This document shows positions 8,201-12,941 of a stretch of 12,941 nucleotides of DNA, piece by piece. Positions within the stretch are counted from its first letter, which is position 1; every line of letters begins with the position of its first letter. The notes under the pieces are model-generated. The model saw nothing but the letters and a program-made list of their open reading frames with translations, searched no databases and was not told the DNA's origin. Origin of the DNA: Euperipatoides rowelli (lineage: Eukaryota > Onychophora > Udeonychophora > Euonychophora > Peripatopsidae); the NCBI GenBank assembly GCA_003024985.2, contig PXIH01S0017475.1. One strand, 5' to 3'. The translations under genes were made by a program, and so were the position numbers.

Positions 8201-9858
8201 ATAGAACTGAATTTAGAATAGTTTTTTTTTTAATCTCATAAATTATTTATAACTTATACTCTTTAAAATGAAAAATGAAAGGAAAAAGCCAAGTCGCCCT
8301 TCATGCTTTAACTCTTGAATAAATTAAATTAGAAAAACATTTTATTTCATTATCTCTGTGATTCTGCTACAGATTGTGACCTTATCTTTTTTTATAAGCT
8401 TGCAAATGACGATTTCTAATTAACTTTTAAAACCAGAAATCAAAAACATTGATGAAGTTTTAAGATACAGCACAGTAGAAATGGTAGAAAGTTTTTTTTC
8501 CCCCCTTATAAGAATTTTATTAAAAATAAATTTCAGAAACCAAAAAGATAATGAAATTAATTTTCTGAAACATTTTTTATACGATTAATTTTTTTCTGAG
8601 TATTAATTACTGTAATATTGTTATGCAAACTATTGTATGCTTAATTATATTTTTATTTTTTTTATAGGATCAATTAAAATAGAGTTTCAAATTATTATTA
8701 TTTTAACCAGGGGTGGAACTAATGTGTACTGGGCCCTAGTGCAAAAAAAAAATATATAACCCCAGAGGCAGTCTACCAGTGAAGGTTTATGGATGGGTGT
8801 GGGTTGTCCTTTAAATTTTGCTTTTTAAAAAAATTTTAATTTACAAAGTAAAACTTCTAGCTATGTTCATTTTGATTTATAATTAAATTTTATGCCCATT
8901 TGGTATTTTGATTTACCGGCATTGCTTAAAATATATTTCAGTTAAAAAAATCATTAATTCTATATAACAATAATTAATTTACATTAACGTTCATTCTTCA
9001 TTCAAAAACAAAAATATCAAAAATAATTACAGTGGATTAAAGGTATTCTTATGAAGTTGTAAAAGTTAAAATGTTTATAAGTTACTTAATCTTGACATGG
9101 AAAGAAACAGTTTTAATAATTAGTGACAGGAAGCTATTCCACACAATTTGATTTTCAGTGCAACTGGGTTGATAATTGGTAAGCTAATCAACCAACTAAT
9201 GGGTTGATAATTGGTAAGCGGCCCAATTAGCTCTTTGGCCGATTAATTGGTAATCGACCAATTTGCTTATCGGTGCAACCCTACTCCTAATGACTTTAAT
9301 TATGAAGCACATTAATATAGAAGGTAGTTCTACATGCTTTAGATCCAAATACTTAAGGAATAGAACCGTATATTATGCCTTAACACTTTAATCTGCATGA
9401 TCTAGCCATTCTGAACTAAAAATTTCAGGGTTAATAAATTAATACGACAATGACAAACTAATAAACAATTGGTTAAATAAGATTAAACATTTTAACAACA
9501 AATTCTGTTTTATATTCTAAAAGCAAATTTTATTTTTCTTATATTTTTGAAAAAATTACTTAGATGAATTTAATATTAAATTTTATCAATTTTAAACTTT
9601 TTTTTTATATTATTAAATCATTAGGTTTCCATTCAAAAAGTAGATACCAGTGTAAATGACATGTTGCAGTATCAAGTCACCAGTCGGCGCCACTTAATTA
9701 GTGATTGGCATACTATTCGTTCTAATAATACTTATGTACAATATTGGTCTATGGCTCAGTGTGTGGTCATCTTTGCAACTTCAGCTTTGCAAGTCTTTTT
9801 TGTACGAAGATTATTTAACTTTAAGAATGTAACACCCACAGCCAAACCCAGAGCTTAA
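2153..9858 (+). CDS. p24/TMED family cargo receptor (TMED6/logjam-like), 5'-partial, three exons visible
   Basis: The protein is a type I membrane protein of the early secretory pathway. p24 proteins form hetero-oligomers and select cargo for COPII/COPI vesicles between ER and Golgi. Coding parts are 2153-2270, 4120-4265 and 9625-9858; they join in frame (phases 1 and 0) to give 165 residues. In visible numbering: GOLD domain 1-65, with the family signature GYFEICVDN at 40-48 including Cys45, the usual disulfide partner of a cysteine in the missing first part; helical stalk about 66-120; membrane segment about 128-148; tail VRRLFNFK to KPRA. Family members run about 200-240 residues, so some 60 N-terminal residues (signal peptide and start of GOLD) lie left of the window. 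The ATG at 2156 follows a splice acceptor and is not the start. Sequons are NFS (86-88) and NNT (122-124). The tail has no terminal KKXX, as I recall for TMED6. Assignment to p24 is secure; TMED6/logjam is likely, from remembered relatives. Confidence 0.9.
3146..3159. repeat. 14-bp perfect palindrome AGCCTATATAGGCT
   Basis: The sequence is exactly self-complementary over 14 bases. It lies in the intron shortly before the Tc1-like relic and after two TACTGTA words (3121, 3140). Confidence 0.6.
3219..3640 (+). pseudogene. Tc1/mariner-like transposase relic
   Basis: Several frames read together recall the N-terminal DNA-binding part of Tc1-family transposases. GIIKTFMRKSTAL is followed, after a frameshift, by KVLGAYSMKSIRA, as in the first helix-turn-helix. 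Next comes RMTSRKIGRPGHT, the GRPR-like AT-hook linker, and QIRRIKENWNI, the start of the second helix-turn-helix. QLKKVGM near 3622-3642 resembles the later RRELKKLG stretch, but the spacing is longer than usual. Stops and at least one frameshift make it non-functional, and no catalytic DDE part is visible. The assignment rests on remembered family patterns. Confidence 0.42.
4027..4086. repeat. Impure trinucleotide microsatellite (CTA/ACA/TTA/AAT units)
   Basis: The stretch runs CTACTACTATT, AACAACAAT, AGTACTACTACTATTATTA and AATAATAATAATAAA in sequence. It lies 33 bases before the acceptor of the second visible exon. Confidence 0.75.
4120..4265 (+). CDS. TMED6/logjam-like exon B: end of GOLD domain and start of stalk
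   Basis: This exon of 146 bases lies between acceptor TTTCTTTTTAG and the near-ideal donor GTAAGT. The first two bases complete the glycine codon split from the previous exon. It then encodes YFEICVDNRFGRF, AAKLVYLYIATFE and KKWEAYAEEIQELDMTVGNFS. The C-x-D-N motif with a following F-x-x-K is the most conserved stretch in p24 proteins. The acidic, leucine-rich end is the beginning of the lumenal coiled-coil used in p24 oligomerisation. The last three codons form a possible N-glycosylation sequon (NFS). A trinucleotide microsatellite containing an AATAAA (4081-4086) sits just before the acceptor. Confidence 0.92.
5303..5395. mobile_element. Mariner-type miniature transposon terminus, decayed
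   Basis: TACAGTTAATCCTTGATTTC, TGTGGGG, GTTCTTGGAAATC and GTGAAATTTCC fit the common mariner-type MITE pattern. That pattern has a TA-flanked TACAGT end, a G-rich turn, a T-T-C-C-G-type segment and complementary re-reading of the same motif. The opposite terminus is not recognisable. Confidence 0.35.
5435..5635. repeat. Foldback: about 80-bp imperfect inverted repeat with a run of 17 G
   Basis: The left arm (5435-5519) contains AAATTGTACAGGTAGATGTG, a run of 17 G (5465-5481), TAAATTTAGAC and CATGCATAACATTTATT. The right arm (5561-5635) reads back as AATAAATGTTATGCAT, CCTAAATTTAAACCCACCC, CCCACATCTACATGTACAAT. The outer 22 bases match with one difference. The loop is about 41 bases. The G run sits opposite a C-rich (CCCA)n stretch, so the arms have diverged by slippage there. 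This is the structure of a foldback or MITE. Confidence 0.8.
6281..6340. mobile_element. hAT-like terminal fragment
   Basis: CAAGGATTTCCAACCTGGGG followed by TACATAGAC and GGATCCATG recalls the CAGGGGTTTCCAACCTGGGG-type ends of hAT elements. No second terminus or 8-bp target duplication was found. Confidence 0.35.
6983..7055. repeat. Degenerate tandem duplication, 55-bp period
   Basis: TCATTGAGTCGTTGGTAA (6983-7000) recurs as TCATTGAGTTGTTTGTAA (7038-7055). Flanking sequence (TTTGAACCAT against TTTGAATCAT) also matches, so the original unit was about 55 bp. Confidence 0.55.
7433..7459. repeat. Inverted repeat ATACAGTATA ... TATACTGTAT
   Basis: Arms of 10 bases (7433-7442 and 7450-7459) are exact reverse complements with a 7-base loop. 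The right arm overlaps the start of the 29-bp tandem repeat. Confidence 0.7.
7458..7515. repeat. 29-bp tandem duplication carrying GGCGCCACCTA
   Basis: The copies are 7458-7486 and 7487-7515. They are identical for the first 27 of 29 bases and differ only in the last two (CT against AC). Each contains GTACAGGCGCCACCTATCAC, which is GC-rich compared with its surroundings. The near-identity suggests a recent duplication. Confidence 0.9.
7468..7507 (-). promoter_or_regulatory. Two CTCF-like core motifs (TAGGTGGCGCC) in tandem
   Basis: On the minus strand each copy of the 29-bp repeat reads TAGGTGGCGCC (7478-7468 and 7507-7497). This fits the core YAGRKGGCRS of the conserved CTCF motif; the upstream half (CCAS) is not matched. 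Binding is not shown. The same GC-rich word may instead belong to a transposon end. Confidence 0.25.
7541..7610. mobile_element. Mariner-like terminal repeat remnant
   Basis: TACAGTATCTCGATTTGAGT, CGTTTTGATTTGGGTTGC, TTTAGGAACCAAACTACGAA and CTGGAG follow a recognisable pattern of mariner MITEs. In these, CGACTTACGTCG-type words repeat, followed by TTAGGAACCAATTACG and a complementary end. TACAGTATAG at 7746 may belong to a related copy. Confidence 0.45.
8708..8765. mobile_element. hAT-like element terminus (CAGGGGTGGAACTA)
   Basis: CAGGGGTGGAACTAATG followed by GGGCCCTAGTGCAAAA resembles remembered DNA-transposon ends of the type CAGGGGCGGAACTA...GGGCCCTGGTGCAA, seen in molluscs and fish. 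The opposite end is not found nearby. Confidence 0.4.
9166..9283. mobile_element. hAT-like terminal region with GATTAATTGG subrepeats, ending ATCGGTGCAACCCTA
   Basis: CGATTAATTGG-type words repeat and finish in TTATCGGTGCAACCCTA (9267-9283). This is the mirror of the familiar hAT start TAGGGTTGCACCGATTAATCGG. Within it, GGGTTGATAATTGGTAAGC occurs twice exactly (9166-9184 and 9201-9219). The left terminus is not visible, so this is probably a truncated non-autonomous copy. Confidence 0.55.
9625..9858 (+). CDS. TMED6/logjam-like terminal exon: stalk, transmembrane segment and cytosolic tail
   Basis: The terminal coding exon starts after ATCATTAG in phase 0, and TAA ends it at 9856-9858. It encodes 77 residues: VSIQKVDTSVNDMLQYQ continues the stalk, then SDWHTIRSNNTYVQYW leads into the membrane segment YWSMAQCVVIFATSALQVFF. 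The tail starts VRRLF and ends PTAKPRA. The run Q-V-F-F-V-R-R-L-F is the typical p24 membrane exit, where a basic pair stops transfer and an aromatic or hydrophobic pair binds vesicle coats. The very end lacks the KKXX or KXKXX retrieval signal of many relatives. The ATG at 9661 lies inside the exon and is not a start. NNT (9724-9732) is a lumenal sequon very near the membrane and may be too close for efficient glycosylation. Confidence 0.92.
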   Translation, partial: VSIQKVDTSVNDMLQYQVTSRRHLISDWHTIRSNNTYVQYWSMAQCVVIFATSALQVFFVRRLFNFKNVTPTAKPRA

Positions 9859-10050
9859 AACATAAATCCATTTCTTCCATTTCATATTCCATTCATGAAT
9901 GGTAGTTAAGAACAAATTTTGACGATACTATGGACTTGATATTGGTCAGATGTATATATTTTTAAATAATGATTATTATATTTGATTATGAATGTGATTG
10001 AATGAAATTGAAACTTGATTATCACAATTAAATAAAGGTTAAACCAATAG
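9859..10050 (+). other. 3' untranslated region of the TMED6-like gene
   Basis: The stretch after the stop codon is AT-rich and stays uninterrupted to the poly(A) signal at 10031. I infer cleavage at about 10045-10055, which gives a 3' UTR of about 190 bases. No conserved regulatory element was recognised in it. Confidence 0.65.
10031..10036 (+). terminator. Canonical poly(A) signal AATAAA (proximal)
   Basis: AATAAA begins 173 bases after the stop codon of the TMED6-like gene. About 15-40 bases downstream is a T/GT-rich stretch (a run of T then GGTTGTTG), the usual downstream element for cleavage and polyadenylation. Confidence 0.75.
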
Positions 10051-11157
10051 GTTTTTTTTTTTGGTTGTTGTTTTTAAATTAAGCCAGATTGACGATATTC
10101 TTTGTTTTAGATCATCACATCAGAGATTATTTTAAGTAAGGACGGGGGAATAACATTTTTATTTTCAATTTTGTAAAATTTGCTTACTTTTAAATGGACA
10201 ATTATAGGCTTATGTATTTCTTTCTATTTTCTTAGCCTTTTAGTATTTTTTAAATTCAAATCCAAATACATTTTTTTAACATGTGAGTGGAGAAATTTTT
10301 TTTGTCATTTTCTTTTTCTTATGATTTGTGGTGATCTAAAACAAAAAAAAATGGAAATTAAAGTTTTAGGATACTATCAATCTATTGAATATGTAATGCA
10401 TATACAGTAGATTTTTATTTAATTAGTTTATTTAAATTGAATTTTTATAATAATTAATTATTATTATTGTTGATAATCATTTGTTAATTCAATCAAGTAA
10501 AATTAAGTTGTTCTTATGAAATAATACAGCGTAATATTTTGTATTACAGTATTTATATTTTTTAAATAACGCTGTCATTCTTTTTTCACTTTGTTTTGAC
10601 GTTTTGTGGATATTGTAACCAAACAGACAAATATTTTTATTTTTACTGAAAATCAATCATAATATGCTATTTCAGATATATTTCTATTTAATGTCTGTAA
10701 TCTCACTAAACCCTATTAGATGGGTTATCTATCTCTTTGTATAGTAATATTCAGTTAATTATATAAAGTAAATACTGCAGTATCTCAATTAAACTGCAAA
10801 AAGCATGTTTAAATCCACACTAATAATATTTTTTATTGTTTTCTGTGGTCTGACATTTTTTTTTTAAAAAAAAAGTGACCATCTGTATGCTATAATTGTT
10901 TACGTTTTTTTAATGTTATTATATAATGATGATAGGTAATGAAATCCTACGGCTCCATACTTAAAGACATTCCATTTGTATTTTTATAAGTTTCATACTG
11001 TTAATTTATTGAATGGGAAGGGATATTCTATTTTTGTAAACTGTTACACTTGTACTGTCATGTTTCATAATAATTTTGAATCCAAACCTCATGTGACTTT
11101 TTAAAAAAATTATGTCCAAGCGATAATATATTTGATGTTTTCTGAAGATATACAAAC

Positions 11158-11173
11158 ATACAGTATACTGTAT
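11158..11173. repeat. 16-bp perfect palindrome ATACAGTATACTGTAT
   Basis: The sequence is exactly self-complementary and made of TACAGTA and TACTGTA head to head. The same arms occur, spaced by 7 bases, at 7433-7459. Confidence 0.7.
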
Positions 11174-11503
11174 TTTTAATTGAAGTTGTAGACCTGATTG
11201 AGGTCTAGAGATGAGGCTACTGTTTTTCTTCATCCAATATCAAATGATTCCATCAATATAGCTAGCTCTATAATATTTTTAATTAATTTAAAAACATAAT
11301 ATATTGTTGATTTATAACAAGCATTGAAATATTTATTTATTAAAAATATATACTATACCTTAGTGTAGATAACTAAAGAAATTGCTGACAATATGTCTAG
11401 AGAAGAAAAAATTGTATTTTTTTAAATTTGTGTATTTTTTTTTTTTCCAGTAAGACTTGGGAACATTGCCAGAAATATAAATTATTCCTTTAAATGTAAT
11501 ATG

Positions 11504-11519
11504 TACAATATATATTGTA
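11504..11519. repeat. 16-bp perfect palindrome TACAATATATATTGTA
   Basis: The sequence is exactly self-complementary. A TGTAAATA word overlaps its right end. It may be chance in AT-rich DNA or an RNA hairpin if the distal 3' UTR is used. Confidence 0.6.
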
Positions 11520-11664
11520 AATAATTTGATAATGCTTTTTGATCAGTTTCCAAAATGTTCATTAAATTGCATTTTCATTTTTTGAACCAAAAATTTTTCA
11601 TAAAGGGACAAGTTTGTTATACGGTACATGAAATTTGGAAGTAGATGGTACTGGATTAAATGGA

Positions 11665-11670
11665 AATAAA
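11665..11670 (+). terminator. Possible distal poly(A) signal AATAAA
   Basis: AATAAA is followed within 30-60 bases by GT/T-rich sequence (GTGTTTCATTGTTC, then TATTTGTTT). It could end a long alternative 3' UTR of the TMED6-like gene of about 1.8 kb. In AT-rich DNA the hexamer also arises by chance, so this is weak without transcript data. Confidence 0.3.
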
Positions 11671-11896
11671 ATATATGTTACGTGTTTCATTGTTCTTAAT
11701 ATTATTGTATTTGTTTCCTTTTTTTTTTTTATTAAACTTTTTAAAATAATATGATCTAAAATAAGATCTTGTGAATAATTTGATGGTGCGGTTTTTTTTT
11801 TTTGATATACAGTATTGAATAGGAAGTTACTAAAAATTAAACAGAAATTTTAACAATAAAAGAGAAAATTAAATAAAAATAGCAGCTTAAAAACAA

Positions 11897-11958
11897 TAGC
11901 ATAAAACTTTTTTTTTTTTTTTGCGCCCACAGCACTCAGTGTTCCTAGCATAAAACTT
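11897..11958 (-). mobile_element. Tiny 5'-truncated retrotransposed insert with 13-bp target-site duplications
   Basis: TAGCATAAAACTT occurs exactly at 11897-11909 and 11946-11958. Between them, read on the minus strand, is a 23-base 3' end (GGAACACTGAGTGCTGTG then GGCGC) followed by a poly(A) tail of about 15 bases that joins the duplication. A truncated 3' end, poly(A) tail and direct target duplication are the hallmarks of LINE-type target-primed reverse transcription. The source family (LINE or SINE) is not recognised. Confidence 0.75.
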
Positions 11959-11972
11959 AACATCATATACAC

Positions 11973-12941
11973 CAGCGTTTCCCAATTAAATTTAGCCACT
12001 GAACCCTTTTATAGTTTATAAAATTTAACGGAACCCCTATATATTTTAGTGTCGCTTTCAAATAAAATAAAAGTAAAATTCCTTTAAATTTGTCCTCTTT
12101 CATGTCCCATAAATAAATGCAGCCACCCTGTTTTTTTATAATGTCTTTGCACACGTGATTGTCATGGGAAAAATGGTAAGGTTTCCTCAAACTATTTATT
12201 TATTTATTTTAATTCTAAAAGATTTAAGCTTAGGCTTATACACAATGCTAATATGAACAGTCTGATATAATTATGAAGAGTCTGATATAATTATTCTTAA
12301 TCATATCAGACTCTTTGTTTATTATTATTAGTATAAAAAAATACAAAAATAAAATTAAAATTGAAAGTTTAAAAAATATGAAAGTTTGTTTCACTTTTTC
12401 ACATGTTTATTACCAATACAAATTACAAACGCATAGCTTTGTGTAACCAATCACAGCTGTTTGCATGATATTTTTCGTGATATTTTTAAGTCAGTGGTTT
12501 GCACATCGCTTCCTATTATTTACGATATGTAGGTAGGTACAGTAGTTGTATACAGCTGTTGTAATTCGCAGGTTCTGGGATACACACAAAGGAAGTTTAT
12601 TATTATTATTGGGTTTATTAATANAACAATTTAAATTACATGGTAAAAATACGATGTGAATATAAAGATCTTAGCGCAGCTCGTTTAATACACAAGATGT
12701 GCAGTAAAAATGCCTGGACCCAAATATTGTCTCTTCCGCGAGTATGTTTCTACTCTGTGACGAAACTACAATATTTTTTAAACAATATTATTATTTATGG
12801 AATTTTGTTAATTTAGACATTTAATTCTAGAAAAGACAATGTAATTATTTAGCTTTATCGTGCTACAATATTTTTAACTTTTAATGTATAAAATTTTTTA
12901 AATTTTCTCATTTTTTCGCGGAACCCTTGATTTTGTCTCAC
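11973..12941. mobile_element. Non-autonomous hAT-like element, left end to beyond the window
   Basis: CAGCGTTTCCCAATT (11973-11987) is a classic hAT-type terminus. It is followed by GAACCC-type subterminal words (12001, 12032), and another lies near the right edge (GCGGAACCCTTGATTTTGTC, about 12918-12937). In remembered relatives this last motif comes just before GGGTTCCGCGGAACCC and the closing TTGGGAAACGCTG, so the right end is probably just outside. No transposase frame is seen, so it depended on an autonomous partner. One ambiguous base is at 12624. Confidence 0.55.
12255..12314. repeat. 20-bp tandem repeat joined to a 17-bp stem hairpin
   Basis: GAACAGTCTGATATAATTAT (12255-12274) is followed by GAAGAGTCTGATATAATTAT (12275-12294), with one difference. 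AGAGTCTGATATAATTA (12277-12293) pairs with TAATCATATCAGACTCT (12298-12314) at 16 of 17 positions across a 4-base loop. It lies in the interior of the hAT-like element. Confidence 0.85.

Larger units (their letters stand above)
4266..9624 (+). other. Large intron of the TMED6-like gene (5359 bases)
   Basis: Borders are GTAAGT and AATCATTAG, phase 0. It is by far the longest interval between coding exons here. It contains several decayed DNA-transposon pieces (5303, 6281, 7541, 8708, 9166), a large foldback (5435-5635) and a 29-bp tandem duplication (7458-7515). The stretches 4266-5300 and 5640-6280, and most of 6340-7430 and 7800-8700, are AT-rich with homopolymer runs. I see no gene in them. 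Confidence 0.85.
10051..11896. other. AT-rich sequence with no gene seen (intergenic or extended 3' UTR)
   Basis: I see no credible coding exon on either strand; the open frames are short and of AT-rich composition. It holds perfect palindromes (10772-10783, 11158-11173, 11504-11519), a 7-bp stem hairpin (11189-11207), a T10A9 switch (10856-10874), a TGTAAATA Pumilio-like word (11516-11523) and a possible distal poly(A) signal (11665). Confidence 0.6.

Noticed and set aside
10180-10410. 76-codon frame after the TMED6-like gene
   Set aside because: It is Phe/Lys/Ile-rich, as expected from T/A runs, and follows a poly(A) signal.
11429-11460. Long T run plus CAG|TAAGACTTGG resembling a 3' splice site
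   Set aside because: No open, conserved or protein-like sequence follows; T runs are frequent here.
12624-12624. Ambiguous base n
   Set aside because: It is an assembly uncertainty and affects no supported gene.
1-12941. tRNA genes, rRNA, CRISPR arrays or prokaryotic operons
   Set aside because: I saw no tRNA A/B boxes with a cloverleaf, no regularly spaced repeats and no Shine-Dalgarno-led gene series. The only spliced gene is animal-type.

Overview
The window looks like animal nuclear DNA from an invertebrate. It is strongly AT-rich (roughly three quarters A+T by eye), has long introns with GT..AG borders, AATAAA poly(A) signals and scattered decayed transposable elements, and shows no bacterial-style operons. 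The one gene I can name is the 3' part of a p24/TMED cargo-receptor gene on the + strand. It is closest, from memory, to TMED6 and insect logjam, which suggests a protostome, but I cannot name the species.

Layout. Bases 1-2152 lie upstream of the first visible coding exon and are probably intron. They hold a candidate LTR-retrotransposon 3' end (about 120-958), fragments of other repeats, and a 48-codon open stretch on the minus strand (1474-1617). Coding exons are at 2153-2270, 4120-4265 and 9625-9858. They join in frame without a stop to give 165 residues: most of the GOLD domain, a lumenal helical stalk, one membrane segment and a short cytosolic tail. The signal peptide and the start of the GOLD domain lie to the left of the window.

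The 1.85-kb intron carries a Tc1/mariner transposase relic (about 3219-3640). The 5.36-kb intron carries several DNA-transposon relics, a 200-bp foldback with a run of 17 G, and a 29-bp tandem duplication with a CTCF-like core in each copy. A strong poly(A) signal lies 173 bases after the stop codon. From about 10050 to the end I see no gene. This part holds AT-rich spacer with perfect palindromes, a possible distal poly(A) site at 11665, a tiny retrotransposed insert with 13-bp target-site duplications (11897-11958), and the left part of a hAT-like element running off the right edge (11973-12941).

The p24 protein is expected to cycle between ER and Golgi and help load cargo into transport vesicles. 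The rest reads as mobile-element sediment around and inside the gene. I found no convincing new multi-gene system. The items most worth a second look are the minus-strand peptide, the TATA box inside a perfect hairpin in the candidate LTR, the duplicated CTCF-like sites beside an inverted repeat, and the excess of the heptamer TACAGTA/TACTGTA across the window.
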